Assembly: GCF_008831285.2 (NCBI RefSeq)
Contig: NC_045148.1
Coordinates: 5,394,001 to 5,458,000, forward strand
Length of the DNA: 64,000 nt
Direction: 5' to 3'
DNA from: Nymphaea colorata
Lineage: Eukaryota; Streptophyta; Magnoliopsida; Nymphaeales; Nymphaeaceae
Program-made: the position numbers and the translations under genes
Notes under the pieces: model-generated
Told to the model about the DNA's origin: nothing
The model's input: the letters and a program-made list of their open reading frames with translations, nothing else
The model's database searches: none
Part shown: piece after piece, positions 1-13,170 of the stretch
Layout: each line of letters opens with the position of its first letter
Position numbering within the stretch: the stretch's first letter is position 1

Positions 1-2448
1 AATGTATATTATGTCTTAGAATATCAAGCCCAAACCAACATTGAACTGAAAATGCAACTCTTAAGATGAAATCTCCATTAGTCTTCAAGCTGCTTCATAG
101 CAGCAGCAGCAGCCAACATAACACAGTCAAAAAAAGAACCGTAATCAATCTCAATGTGCTTAGTTCTTTCATGAAATTCTTGATTTTTGATAATATGAAT
201 TGCATTCATGTTGTCACAAATCAGTTTCGTCACAAATCTCATTTAGCAACCATCTTATCCATATTATTTCAGCTGTAGTTTGGGCCATAGCCCTATATTC
301 AGCCTCAGTCGTAGATAAAGCTACTCTTTGTTATTTCTTGCTCTCCCAAGAGATTATAGACATGTCAAAGAAGATGCAAAATCCTGTTGTATATAACCGA
401 TCACTTACTGATCCACCAAAATCAGCATCACAAAAGACTACAAGTTCTTCAAAATTTGAAGGAAAAAAAAACAATCCATAATTCGTTGTACCTCTGACAT
501 ACCTTATAATTCTTAGTACAACAACAAGATGATTGATGTCGGAGCACTCATGAATTGACTTACTACGTGGACTGCATATGTTATATTAGGTCTAGAAATG
601 GTTAGATAAGTCAAAGCTTCCACCAAGTTGTCTGAAAATTGTAGGATCTTCTAATTTTTTTCCTTCAAAAAGTCTTAGCTTGACATTTGCTTCCATAGGA
701 GTTTCCACTCTTTTATTATCATCATGTAGTACAAGATCTGCTGCATATTTGTGTTGCGATAGAAACAATCCTCTTCTTGAGTAAGCAACTTCTAAACCCA
801 TGAAATACTTTAAGAAACCAAGATCTTTCATTTCAAATGTTTGTGCAAGTCTTTTCTTTGTTTCATCAATAATTCCGTGATCATCTCCAGTGATAATCAT
901 ATCATCAACATACAAAAGCAATAAACATTTACCTTTTTCTGAAGAAGATACAAACAATGCAGGGTCATGAGGGCTTTGCTTAAATCCAATTTCTTTGACA
1001 GTTGTGCTAAACTTTTCAAACCATGCTTGTGAGCCTGTTTTAGCCCATAAAGGGCCCCCTTTAATTTGCATACTTTGCCTTTTGAATTTTCAATACCTAG
1101 TGGAAGCTGCATATAAACTTCTTCTATATCTCCATTCAAAAATGCATTCTTTACATCTAGTTGCCACAAATTCCAATGTTTTGCTAATGCAACTGCTAGA
1201 AGAGTTCTGATGGTAGTCATATGTGCCATTGGTGCAAAAGTCTCTAAGTAATCTATTCCAAACTGCTGATTCTAACTTTTGCGACTAATCTTGCCTTGTA
1301 ATGCTCAATTGATCCATCTGCTTTGGTCTTGATTTTAAACACCCACTTGCAACCCACGACATTCTTCCCTAGAGGAAGTTTCACCAGATCCCATGCCTTC
1401 ATTCGTTCTAAAGCATTCAACTCTTCTGCCATAGCTAGTTGCCATTCCTCCTTGGAGACTGCTTCCTCATAGGACTTAGGCTCATTATAAGAATGAATCA
1501 AAGCAAGAAAAGCACGTTGTTTAGGTGAAAAGGAATCATAAGACACAAAAAGAGGAGGGATGGAGATTCTAGAACTACGACTACCTGAGAGAGCGAAGGT
1601 GACAAGGAGGATGATGATGTAGTGAGATGTTCTCCCAAAATTGGAGGTTCAGGACCAGCAGATGGAGCCATACTAGAATTGGCCCCTTCAAATTCTTCTT
1701 CCAACGGCTCATACTGCTCAAGAAATGGCACATGTATAACTATTTTTCCCCTCCTTTGATATACTTGACTATTATTATTTTCTCTTTCTATGTCGTTATG
1801 ATTATTCTCACTTGAATCCTGCAGCTGGCCTTCCTTTTCATCACAATTCTTTCTTGAAGGGTATATCATTAAGAATGGTAGATCTACATTTCTACATTCT
1901 CCTTTCTCTTTTTCTTGTATATGTTTTTTTCTCATGAAATACTACGTCTTGAAACCATCATTTTCTTTCCAATTGGATTATAACATTTGTAGCCTTTCTT
2001 ATCTTTTGCTATACCCAAAAAACAACATTTTGCTGCTGTAGGTGACAATTTGTCTCCCAATTGTTTTGGTATAAGTACAAAGCGTGTGCAATGAAAGACT
2101 TTTAACATGTCATAGTTTGGCTTCCGCCCATACAACTTCTCATATGGAGATATTCCATTCAACACCCCTGATGACATTCAATTTATTTGATATACTGCCA
2201 TACACACAACATTTGCCCAATATACTTTTGGAACGTTAGTATCAAAGAGAAGAGATCTAGTGGTTTCAACTTCAAGTATATGTCTATTCTTTCTTTCAGC
2301 CACTCCATTTTGTTCAGGAGTGTAGGCACAAGATTTTTGATGTAATATCCCTTTCATTTGCAAATTACTTTCAAACAGTTGACTAACATACTTTTCCCCT
2401 GAATCTGAGCGCAAAGTTTTGATTTTAGTTGCAAACTGCATTTCCACC
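1..2448 (-). mobile_element. Copia retrotransposon remnant 1 (pol part, degenerate)
   Basis: This is a decayed pol region read on the minus strand. From 2468 down to 1932 there is integrase core sequence (RSDSGEKY, then TPEQNGVAERKNRH). From about 1546 to 592 there is reverse transcriptase, including [23 protein letters not shown] and the catalytic YVDDMI. From about 590 to 60 there is RNase H, including STTEAEYRAMA and ERTKHIEID. The frame changes several times, so no full polyprotein remains. Gag and the 5' LTR are missing, because the element is interrupted at 2448 by the LTR of a second Copia. The 3' end runs to or past the window edge. The order integrase, RT, RNase H is diagnostic of Ty1/Copia. 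It is not expected to be autonomous. Confidence 0.9.
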
Positions 2449-2689
2449 TGTAGCAATAATAGACGCACAAGAAACGAAGATCGAACATAGATGTAACGTG
2501 GAAAACCCTCAACTAGAGGGAAAAAACCACGGGTGAGGAGAACTGGTGCCCACTAGCTGCCAGACTCTCTCTCTCTTAGAAAACTTCATTAACTTGCAAG
2601 ATTAAGGTTTACAATGGTATAAGTATGCCCAAACCAAGACTCATTGGATCGGGTCCAGACCCGAACCCATACATCAAGATCCGTCAACA
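2449..2689 (-). repeat. 3' LTR of Copia element 2
   Basis: On the plus strand the 241-bp block begins TGTAGCAATA and ends CCGTCAACA, giving TG...CA ends. It is followed at 2690 by CTCCCCCTCAAG, whose complement is a typical polypurine tract just 5' of a 3' LTR. This fixes a minus-strand element whose coding part lies to the right. It has the same layout as the LTR of Copia element 3 (18912-19198). It sits inside the integrase region of Copia remnant 1. Confidence 0.8.
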
Positions 2690-5158
2690 CTCCCCCTCAA
2701 GTTGGGCATACATATCAAACATGGCCAACTTGGATACATTTCTCTCAAATGGAGTTATATGTAAAACTTTAGTCAGAATATCAGCAGTTTGATCTTCAGA
2801 CTTCATGTATGGTAATGTTAACTAACTCCCTGGCATCAATCCTTTCTTTGATGAAGTGATGATCAATCTCAACATGCTTTGTTCGATCATGAAGCACTGG
2901 ATTGTTAGCCAAGTTAATCGCAAACTTCTTATCACAATACATCTTCATAGGCCATTCAGTCTCTATCTCAATATCAGTCAGCAAGATCTGTAGCCATAAC
3001 AACTCTGATACTCCAGTAGCAACAACCCTATATTCAACCTCTGCACTTGAGCGGGAACAAACATCTTGTCTCTTGCTTCTCCAAACACCTAGATTTCTCC
3101 CCAAGTAGACGCAGTACCTTGAAGTAGATCTTCTGGTGTCAACACAACCTGCCCAGTTTGCATCAGAATACCCTTCAATTTCAATAGACCTTTGTTTCAC
3201 ATATAGAAGTCCTTTGTCAGGATTCTTCTTCAAGTAACACAGGATTCTATTTACAGTCTTCAAGTGCGCATCCGTAGGTGCATGCATAAACTGACTCATC
3301 ACATTTACAGCAAATGTGATATCCGGTCTAGTCAGAGTGAGATATATCAATCTACCAACTAGACGTTGATATCTTCCTTTAGCTTCTTCACACAAAGGTT
3401 CTCCATCCTTGCTACCGAGTTTGTGCCCAACATCCAAAGGAGTAGAGGCTGGTCTGCATCCCAGTTTTCGTGTCTCCTTCAGTAGATCCAAGGTATACTT
3501 CATTTGATTAAGCACAAGAGTCGTACCTGATCTGACAATTTCAATACCAAGGAAATACTTTAGCTTGCCAAGGTCTTTGAGATCAAATTCAGCAGATAGT
3601 AACCCTTTAATCTTGCTATCTCTTTTTCATCATCACCTGTAACAATCATATCATCAACATAGACCAACAATAGAGTAACTTTACCCTCCATCCTCTTTAT
3701 AAACAGAGTATGATCTCAATTTCCTTGTTTATAGCCATGCTTCTTCATAACAAGTCTGAGACGTTCAAACCATGCTCGGGGAGACTGTTTGAGCCCATAC
3801 AAGGCCTTCTTCAGTTTACAGCATTTTCCAGGTCTCTCAAAACTTGGGGGCATACACATGTACACTTCCTCTTCGAGATCTCTGTTGAGAAAGACATTTT
3901 TAACATCGAGCTGGTACATCTCCCAACCATTCAGCACCGCTAAAGAAATAATAACTCTAATGGTCTTCATCTTCGCGACATGAACAAACGTCTCTAAGTA
4001 GTCGATCCCATATTTTTGACTGAACCCCTTGGCCACCAGACGAGCTTTGTACCCCTCAACATTCCCATTTGGTTTGTACTTAATGGTGTAGATCCACTTT
4101 GACCCAACCAAATGAGCTGCTTCAGGAATCTCTACCACTTTCCATGTCTGATTTCTGTCTAAGGCTTCCATCTCTTCTTGCATAGCATGAGTTCACTTGG
4201 GGTCACTCTGAGCCTCTGTAACATTCCTGGGAATCACAGTCACAGACAAGGAGGATACAAAACATTTGTAGTCAGTGCTCAATCTAGAGTAAGACACAAA
4301 GTTACCAATAAGGTGTTGAGTACATGACCTGACACCCTTTCTCAAGGCAATGAGAAGATCCTCCTTTTCATTTTCTGTCTGACTTTCTCTCTCAACAGGT
4401 TGCTTCTGAGCATGACTTGGGTCATCCAAGGAAGAAGTAGGATTGGGATTCGAAGTAGACTTCTCCCCATCAATCACCTTGTCAGTACAAAATCTTCTCC
4501 TAGAATACACCTGCTCAAACAGACGATTGCATTCTCTTTCTGTCTCCATAGAACAATCTCCCTCCTTTTCCTGTTAATGTACCTCAATAGACGTTCCCAT
4601 CTTCTTCTTTTCCAAGCACCTCAACAGATGGATTTTCTTCGCGCTTGTAATCTAAAAAATCTGTAAACTGAATTGCCTGACTTGGAGAATACTCTTTCTT
4701 AGACATTGACTTCTCCTCCTGAAGAGAATTCTCACCAAAATAAGACACATGTTCCAAGAATGTGACATCCTTGTAATGTGAACTCGACCAGTGGTGGGAT
4801 CTAGACATTTATACCCTTTTTGAGTAGGAGAATAGCCAATAAATATTCCCTTAATTGATTTGGGGTCATGTTTTTTCACATTCCGGCTGTGGTCATGAAT
4901 GAAACACACACATCCAGAGACACGAGGAGGAAGGTGAAAAGGTTGGCTACTCCCTGGAAGCATGGAGTAGGGTGTACGACCATTTAGCACTCGACTAGGC
5001 ATGCGATTAATCAAATAGGCACTAGTAATAACCGCATCTCCCCAATAATATTTTGGAAGATTCCTTTGGAACAATAAAACTCTGGTGACATTAAGGAACT
5101 GACGGTTTTTCCTTTCAGCAACTCCATTTTGAGGGGGTGTATAACTACATGATGTCTC

Positions 5159-6011
5159 TGTTAAGAAATATGATTTCTTATTGTTGTTATCTCTTAATTA
5201 GGTATTATCTTAGTTAAGAGTTAGTTTAGGATTAGTTAGGAATTAGTTTAGGATTTAGTTTATTTCTTTTTTTTCTCTTTATTTTTTATTTTTTTATTAT
5301 TTCTGCCAAACTAGCCGTTGGCAGTTCCAACAGCTCTATTAAGAGCTGTTGGAACTAGCCCAACTGCTAGTTTAGCTCATCTCTTCTTATTCTCTCTTAT
5401 AAATATCCTTGTAACAGTCTTTGTAAAGGATGAGTTGTGTTTTACAGCCTTTATATTGTTTATTGAATGAGTATTACTCTTCTTCACTTGGCCTTAGTGC
5501 CTTTTTGGTATTATATATAACAACCCGACCCACTCCCGGGCTCGGGCCTCTGGTTCGACGGATCCCAACCCGCCCCTTAACAGTTTCGGTTCCAATCCTA
5601 AAAAGGCTAGGAACCAGGACAATCATCTCATTAAAGCCTCCATTTATAAACCCTTGAAGATTCCTCACAATCTTCAATACGAGACTAAACTTTTGGGGTG
5701 TTACAATCCACCCCCCTTAAGGTACACGCGTCCACGCGTGTGGGACCCCAGGTCCGAGTGTTGAACCGGCTCTGATACCACTATAACAACCCGACCCACT
5801 CCCGGGCTCGGGCCCCTGGTTCGACGGATCCCAACCCGCCCCCTAACAGTTTCGGTTCCAATCCTAAAAAGGCTAGGAACCAGGACAATCATCTCATTAA
5901 AGCCTCCATTTATAAACCCTTGAAGATCCCTCACAATCTTCAATACGGGACTAAACTTTTGGGGTGTTACATTATATGTATTCTTTGTGACTGTTATAGT
6001 CACTTTTCACA
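5159..6011 (+). repeat. Solo LTR inserted in Copia element 2, carrying a TRIM
   Basis: The block starts TGTTAAGAAATATG and ends CACTTTTCACA. It is flanked by the 5-bp direct repeat GTCTC (5154-5158 and 6012-6016). Removing it restores the integrase reading of element 2 around a His-Glu-Thr-Ser-Cys-Ser-Tyr motif. Without the nested TRIM and its duplication, the LTR is about 392 bp. A TATA-like TATAAATA follows CTCTCTTA near 5398, which suggests plus orientation. No internal region is present, so it is a solo LTR left by LTR-LTR recombination. Confidence 0.87.
5516..5971 (-). mobile_element. TRIM: 456-bp miniature LTR retrotransposon
   Basis: Two nearly identical 190-bp direct repeats (5516-5705 and 5782-5971) flank only 76 bp. 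The element is flanked by the direct repeat TTATA (5511-5515 and 5972-5976). Read on the minus strand, the LTR starts TGTAACACCCC and ends GTTGTTATA. Directly after the 5' LTR comes G then TGGTATCAGAGC, the primer-binding site for initiator tRNA-Met. Directly before the 3' LTR is TTAAGGGGGGTGGAT, a polypurine tract. The LTR contains TTTATAAATGG, a likely TATA box. The repeats differ at only a few positions (for example 5543, 5576, 5664), so insertion is fairly recent. Apparent open frames across it are chance. It is non-autonomous and lies within the solo LTR. Confidence 0.92.
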
Positions 6012-6310
6012 GTCTCATGAACAGTCCTCTTTCGAAGGAATTCATCGATAGTGAGACACATATACTCACAAGCATTATCGGACCGGAATGTCTTGACAAA
6101 CCCACCATACTGGTTTTCTACTAGGAATATGAAGGTTTCTATAATATGAGGCCTTTCGCTACGGTTTTTCAACAGATAAACAAAAGTACACCTTGAATAG
6201 TCATCTATGAAAGTCATAAAATACTGAAACCACCACGAGAATGAATGCCTGAGGGCCCCCACACATCAGAATGTCCCCAATAAAAGTTTGGGCATTGGAC
6301 TTAGATAATT

Positions 6311-8629
6311 TTGAGTTTATAGATGTTATGTTTGTACATTAGATATTATATTGTTAATAGAATAAAGACACTCCTGTTTTCATTCATAATGTTAGTTGGA
6401 GCTGATTTAGTTATTGCATTTGTTTCCTTCATTGAATCAGCTTGGTGCTTTTTCATCTCAGCTTTTGCAATCAACTCCACATTACTATATGAGGCGAGCC
6501 AAAGATTGTATGGTTTCTGGACTTTGATTTGTTCATTTCTTGTGCTTTCGTGATCCTCTATGATGTATTCTTTTCGGATTTTTAATTTCAGCCGTTGTTG
6601 ATGATATCTCAAAGCATTGTAATTTGCAAATTGCTGCACAAATATCACGAATCTCAACCAGCCAGAATGGTAACTGGTCCTAGCTATGCTTTGTGTTATT
6701 TTTCTTCCTTCGTTTTATCATAATAATGAGAATCTTGCAACTTTTCTATCAACTACCCAAGATGGTTAATGATCCTAGATATGCTTTATCTTATTATTCT
6801 TCCTTTTGTTTATCATAATAATGAGACTTGCTTCTTTCTATTTCTCCTGCTAATGTTTTATTTTTTGTTGTTACACATCAAGCTAGATGCAGTTTGTCCT
6901 AGCACTTCACATGTGTCTATACAGGTACATGGAAACAAAAAAATAAATCAAAAGCAAGAGCAAGGTTGTACACTTTGGAAGATGCAAAATGTCCCCAATA
7001 AAAATGTCGTGAATCCTTTATTAGATACATGAGGTTTTACAGGTTTCCTGGTTTAGTAAATTGGATTAACCTTGCTGCCGCTTCCTTTGACTCCATCGTA
7101 TAAAAGTGAGATTTTGAGGTTAATAATCTCCAAGCCTCCATAGTTGTTATGGAAAAGGATTTTAAAGTGCACTTGCCTTTAGAGAGAAAATTTTTTTTTA
7201 TCAAGGTTGGTATAAGCTTGTAAAAATCATGTCGAAAATTTAAAAGAGTTCACCACATGACCAGGCTAGATCTTGTTAAAATTCTTTTTTTCAATAAAAT
7301 GGAGAAGTGCACTGCAATCTTTTGACTGACTTGTTGGAAATTTGCTATAATATGATTGTAGATGTTACTTTGTTGAGGATGATGATAACATAATTAAGTT
7401 TTTAGTGGTTGTATGTGTTGCCAGAGGAGATTTTGCTAAACCTGTGTTGGTCTTTGTGAATTTTTAACTATTGAGGATGTTGTGTTGATGGATCATGTGT
7501 ATGTATTGATGGTACAAAATGAGTACTTTATGTGCAAAGAGGACAAGGTTAATATGGTTCTGCTGGTTTTCGGCCTGCATATTGAGGATTTTTTACTCTC
7601 TTTTCCTCAAACTATGTAAGAAGAGAGTGAGATTCCTTTAATAATCTCATCCTATTAGAATTCAATCCCTGCTTGTTGTCCTTCTATCATCTAGGCATAT
7701 TAGCCCAGTGGGCAGAAAAGTACTGAGAAAAATTGAAGACATCATTTTTGATAACTTGAAGGCTATAATCCAGACTCTCATCAAGATAAAGAATGCACCT
7801 GATACAAGCCCAATTTTCATTGGTGGGGTGTTGCTTAAGTTGGCAGGCTTTATTAACAGAACATTCAATTGAACAAGCAGTTTTCCCACTATGCTCCAAT
7901 ATAATGAGGCATCATGAAGTATATCACCTGCATACATCCACAAGAAGATGTTAGGTGCAAGTGGAGTAAGAGTAGGTTAGTAATTTTCGTGTGATCATGC
8001 ATCGAAATATCCTTTCTGTATTTTTCTTTGTGATAAAACATCCTGTGTGTCATTTTCTTTTACTTTTTACAACCTAGAGAAGGCTTAGTTTCCCATGATA
8101 TTTCTGGGAATCTCATGGCCAAAGGCAATGGTTGTGTCTTGAGCTTCTTGAACATTGCCTCCGATTGTTATATTGTCGTCAATGCATTTAAGAAAAGCAG
8201 TCCTTTCTTCAGACCAATATATGGTGAAGAATGTGCACTAAACTCCACATAGTCATCTTCATAAAATATTGAAGTCCTTGATTCCAGGCTCAAGGAGCCT
8301 CTCTTAAACTGGGGTTTTTCAATTGAAAAACTTGTTGAGGACGAGATTAATCCTCAAAACCTGGAGGTTGACACATATATTCTTCTCATGAAACTCCAAG
8401 GAAGAATGCATGATTGACATCTAACTAATGTTTGCCTCATCCTTTACTCTTGGCAATAGAAAGCACTTGTCCGACACCACTCCGATTGTTGTGGGTTTAA
8501 CCACAAAGCTGTTGCTATAAGATAATGAATTCCTTCCATTTCACTATAGCCTTTGACGACAAAGTGAGCTTTGAAATGGGCTAAGAATCCATGCACTTGT
8601 AATATGTGCTTGTGCCTGAGGCGATTAAG
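6311..8629. other. Intergenic stretch without a recognised gene
   Basis: This is AT-rich sequence between two retrotransposon blocks. A minus-strand open frame at 6657-6346 is rich in Lys and Glu (KAEMKKHQADSMKETNAITK) but matches nothing I recognise. A minus-strand frame at 7943-7662 is hydrophobic and also unassigned. A short phrase at 7682-7708 (TCTATCATCTAGGCATATTAGCCC) recurs near 8731-8755, so part of the block shares material with the region upstream of Copia element 4. Confidence 0.5.
6667..6830. repeat. 95-bp tandem duplication
   Basis: Two diverged copies of a block that includes GGTCCTAGCTATGCTTT and CATAATAATGAG start at 6667 and 6762. The period is 95 bp and they differ at roughly one position in six. 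No function is evident. Confidence 0.7.
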
Positions 8630-8864
8630 TGATTTTTCTCTCTCTCTATGACGACCGGATTATATGCATATGTGGATTCTAGTCACCGGATTATATGCAT
8701 ATGTGCTTGTTCCTTCCATTTCACTATAGCCTTCTATCATCTAGGCATATTAGCCCATGTAGAAAAGTGGCTGCAAGTTGGGTATACTCTTATCAGATTG
8801 ATTGTCTTTCTTATATGCATATGTGGATTCTAGTAAGCAACGGTATGAAGCCTACTACGTGGGA

Positions 8865-9080
8865 GTTTGGTGGACTGATTTATGAACAACAAGTTGATAG
8901 ATATTTTTTCTAAGTACTCTTATTGATGCTGAAAAAATTCTGCTGCCTAGATCCTCTCAAGTTGATTGCTGTGTTTGGTGGACTGATTTACTGAACAACT
9001 AGTTGATTGATATACTTTTAGTACTTTTATTGATGCTAAAAAAATTCTGCTGCCTAAATTCTCTCAAGTTGATTGTTGTG
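8865..9080. repeat. 108-bp tandem duplication in the 5' LTR region of element 4
   Basis: Two copies start with GTTTGGTGGACTGATTTA at 8865 and 8973 and share AAAAAATTCTGCTGCCTA and CTCTCAAGTTGATTG. Just upstream, GGATTATATGCATATGTG is also repeated (about 8656 and 8689). Confidence 0.8.
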
Positions 9081-9143
9081 TGCTATACTCTTAATTTTCT
9101 CAAAGTGCGACCGGATTAAGGTCGTATTGTCTAGTCTCTCGTT

Positions 9144-12100
9144 ATGGCTGATGAAGGCAAAACAAAGATGTAGTATGAGCATAAGAACACGAGCAATTCC
9201 TTTTATTATGGCTCTATTGTAAAGTTAGATGGATCTAATTATGAGATTTGGTTTCGTGTGTTTATAATTTCTATGATTGGACATCGGAAGGAGCATGTTA
9301 TAGAAGAAAATGAGACTGTGGTGAAGAGTGAAAAATATATTACATAGAAGGAAGTTAATAATATTGTCTTGTCATGGATCATGAATAGTGTGCAACCACA
9401 GATTACCTCTACTATTGCGTACTATACTTCTGCCAAACAGATGTGCGATTTTATGAAACAAACATACTCTAATGACAAGATGAAGATTTTGCGGGTGGAG
9501 GATGAATTACTTAATTTGCAATTGGGTGACCAAAGTCTTGCTTAGTATTTCTCTTCCATCAAGTCAGCGTCCTCTATGTCCCACATGCCACGAGACTCAT
9601 AGTGAACAGTCTATGGTGACAAAGTTTGTACGAGGGCTCTCTCCTGAATGCATAGTAGCAAAGACATAGATGTTGATTGGAGCAAAAATCCCTGACCAAG
9701 TTGACACTTACAATGGACTCAGTCGTCTTGCTTTGGTGGCTTTAGGAGGTCGTGGGGGTAGTTTCTGAAGGTGGAGGGGCACAAACCGAGAGTCAAGAGG
9801 AGGTCGTGGGAGATTCCAGGGCACTTGCTGTGAGAAAATAACACATTTGGAAGATAAATGTTGGGATAAGCATGGTCGTCCTTTCGTTACATCCCTAGGC
9901 AGAAGTGTTGCATCTAAGCAGACAAGAATTCATTACAGTCTCCTATTTGATCTGTCCAGGCAGCTTTATACAGTAGTAGAGCGATCTTTGTCTTCTTCCT
10001 ATCTTGAGACTGTGATAGTGAATATCAGCAAGCCAGAATATGAGCATTTCTTAGCACACAAATCTATTCATTCCTTGGCCTCTACAATTATGATAGACAA
10101 TGCTATATCTGCCAATACTACTCCACATGATACAAGTACTATTGCATTATTGATTCAGGGGCATCGAGACACTTTTGTAGCAGACCTTCATTGTTTACCT
10201 TGCTCCACACATTACTTCAGACTCGTCATGTGAAACTTGCAGATGGCAGACAATTTCCTATTATGGGTTATGGAGATGTAAAGATTTCCCAATCTGTGAC
10301 AATTTCTAACATGTTAGATGCTCATGAGTTTCCCACTAATCTTTTATCAGTCAGACAAATGACTTGCATTGTCGTGTTACATTTGACTTTGGTTTATGTT
10401 CATTTCAAGACTTGCAAACTGAAAAGACAATTGGTGGAGGTTATGAGCAAGAGACATCTACATCTTGTCTGATTCTATAGGTATTGCAACTTTTTCGACT
10501 TCTTCATTGTCCTCCTCCTTTTAGTGGTATCTCAGACTGGGTCATCCATTCGTATACAAGCTCCGTCACCTACTTCCTCATCTATCAGTACCAGAGTCGT
10601 TTTAGTGTGAATCCTGTCAATTTGGCAAGCACACCCATAGAAGTTATTCATCAAGTCTTAGTCCATCTAGTTGTGCACTATTTGATCTTCTTCATGTGTG
10701 TGGGGTCCTAGCAGAGTTGCTAGTAGGTCTAGATTTCGTTATTTCCTTGTCATTGTTGATGATTATTCTCGAGTCACTTGGGTTTTTCTTTTGAAAGAAA
10801 TGTCTGAAGTCATATGTACTCTCAAGAACCTTATTATTGAAATAAAGACCCAGTTTGGTATTCTTGTTAAAAACCTTCACACTGATAATGCTCTTGAGTT
10901 CAAGACATCTACTTTAATGAAAATTTACTTTGATAACGACATTTCTCCTCAATTTACTTGTCTCCATACCTCCTAACAAAATGGAGTAGCTGAGTGAAAA
11001 CATCGTCAACTTTTAAATGTGGCACATTCTCTAATGCTTGACAGTTCATCCTCTTTTACCTGCATATTTTTGGGGAGATGCAATCCTGTTACTTGACCAA
11101 CCGTTGACCCTCCTCTTCTATTGACAACCAGATTCCCATTAAACTTGTGTACCCACAACGACCCTTGTTTCTGATCGCTCTCAAAAAATTTGGTTGCACA
11201 TGCTTTGTTCACATCCTTGGGCCTACACGTGATAAATTGGCTGTTTAAGCAATTAAGGTATCTTTATTAGCTACTCCAGTCATAAAGGTTGCAAATGCTT
11301 TGACCTCTTGACTCAAAAGGAGTATATTAGTGCGGATGTTATGTTTTTTGAGCCTTAACCTTATTATAGTCCCTCTCCTACCTCTATTGAGATGCCATGA
11401 TCATCTGACCCACTACCTATCCCTCCCATTCCATTGGAGTCATTCTCATGTGATTAACCTTCTAGTGAGTCTGTTTTTGGTGTCTCCAAGTTTCGTGATC
11501 CTCCGCTAGTCTAGACACGTCGACAAGACCCTTTTCACGATCATTCGTCAACTTCCTTTCAGGAAGTAAGTATATCTGAGGTGAATATACCTAGTCCATC
11601 TGAGCCCACTATAGATATATCTGATTTACATATTGCTCTTCGTAAAGGCTAGCGACAATGTACTTCTAATCCCATATCTCATTCTGTTTCTATCGACAGT
11701 GTTGGTAAAAATATGCAACAGTTTATTCAAGCTTAGACTTTATTAGATACCTAGTGCGGACAAGCTATGCAAGATGAGATGGATGCGTTGGTTTAGCGGG
11801 CACCTGACAACTTGTTGATCCTTCTCCTGATTGTGACATTGTTGGCTCCAAGAGGGTATTCATTGTAAAGTATTATTTTGATGGTTTTGTGGAAAGATAG
11901 AAAGTTGGGTTGGTTGCTAAGGGCTATATGTAGATCTATGGTGTTGATTTCTTTGTAACTTTTTCTCTTGTGGCCCGGTTGGAAACCATTCGTCTTATCA
12001 TCTTCATGGCTGTACACCATGACTGGCGCACGTGTCAGCTTGATGTCAAAAATGTCTTTTTGTATGGTGATCGCAATGAGATTGTCTATATGCAATAGCC

Positions 12101-13170
12101 ACCAGGGTCTGAACCACAGACAAAGTGTGGAAAAGTGTGCAAACTGAAGAAGGCTATGTATGGACTCAAGTAGAGTCCTCATGTGTGGTTCCACAAGTTT
12201 TTTGAGATGGTCTCAAAGTGTGGCTTTGCAAGACCCTGTCTTGATCATTCTCTGTTTATCAAGAAGAATTCCGTGGGTATGCTCATTCTAGTAGTTTATG
12301 TTGATGATATTATCCTGATAGGTGATTCCGATCAAAAAATTTCTGCTACAAAGTCGTTTCTCTAAAAACACTTTGTGACGAAAAATCTTAGTCAACTACG
12401 ATTTTTCCTAAGAATAGAGGTTGCTCGCAATAGGGAAGATGTAGTTCTATCCCAATGGAAGTATGTTCTTAATTTATTTTAGGACATTTAAGAGCTAAAC
12501 TGGCCACTCTACCTATGAATCCATGCATACATCTTCATGATGACTAATCAGAATTAGTGGATTCTTGATCATACAGACCCCTTATTGGGAAGCTCTTCTA
12601 TGTTACTATGACCAGACCATATATTATCTTTGTAGTGGGGAAGCTAAGTCAATGTGTGAAAAGACCCAGGAAAGTTTATTGGGATGCAACATTAATAGTA
12701 GTCAAATATTTGAAATTGTCTCCAGGTAAAGAATTTTTGTTCACAAAAGGCAAGGCCTTGGAAGTGGAAGCCTATAGTGGTACTGACTATGCTGGCTCAA
12801 TCGAAGACATGAAGTCTACTACAAGATTCTATGTATTTGTGGGAGGCAACCTTATATCCTTGAAATGACTTAGGCTAAATCCATGCTATTTAGCCTAAGT
12901 GTGTCGATTCCTCTTCCCATGAAGATGTATTGTGACAATAGGGCATCCGCATACATTGCAAACAATCCAGTTTTCCATAAGAGAACTAAACATATTGAAA
13001 TGAGTTGCCATTACATTCGGGACCTTGTTCAAGGAGGAACCATAGCCACTACCATTCATGTATCATCTGAAGATCGAATTGCAGATGTCTTCACCAAATC
13101 TCTTCCTATTGGTGATTTCTTTAGATGTTATGATAAGTTGAGCATGATTAATATGTATGCTCCAGCTTGA
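9144..13170 (+). pseudogene. gag-pol of Copia element 4 (pseudogene)
   Basis: Gag begins at ATG 9144 (MADEGKTKM then a stop) and contains LDGSNYEIWF. A zinc-knuckle remnant (CCEKITHLEDKCWDKHG) lies at about 9828-9880. Protease has the DSGAS signature near 10155, followed by LADGRQFPIMGYGDVKIS and LLSVRQMT. Integrase (about 10680-11080) shows YFLVIVDDYSRVTWVFLLKE, HTDNALEF and a QNGVAE that ends in a stop. RT (about 11780-12480) includes [13 protein letters not shown] and VYVDDIILIGDSD. RNase H (about 12600-13170) shows DYAGSIEDMKSTT, CDNRASAYIANNP, KRTKHIEM and VFTKSLP. Stops occur in gag, integrase and RT, and frames shift repeatedly. No product is expected. Confidence 0.88.

Larger units (their letters stand above)
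2690..6310 (-). mobile_element. Copia retrotransposon element 2 (pol, interrupted and 5' truncated)
   Basis: Minus-strand pol with frameshifts. RNase H lies at 3515-2796 ([32 protein letters not shown]). RT lies at about 4183-3600 ([53 protein letters not shown]), with the YVDDM region out of frame near 3660. The linker lies at 4549-4193. Integrase lies at 5074-4650 and, beyond an insertion, at 6262-6012 ([21 protein letters not shown]). The integrase is split at a His-Glu-Thr site by the solo LTR at 5159-6011. Gag, protease and 5' LTR were not found; sequence similarity stops near 6300. It closely resembles element 3 and the fragment at 28255-29360, so all three belong to one family. Confidence 0.88.

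Noticed and set aside
5474-6003. Two similar small proteins encoded in tandem (NLQGFINGGFNEMIVLVPSL)
   Set aside because: They are translations of the two LTRs of the TRIM. The primer-binding site, polypurine tract and TTATA duplications explain the repeat.
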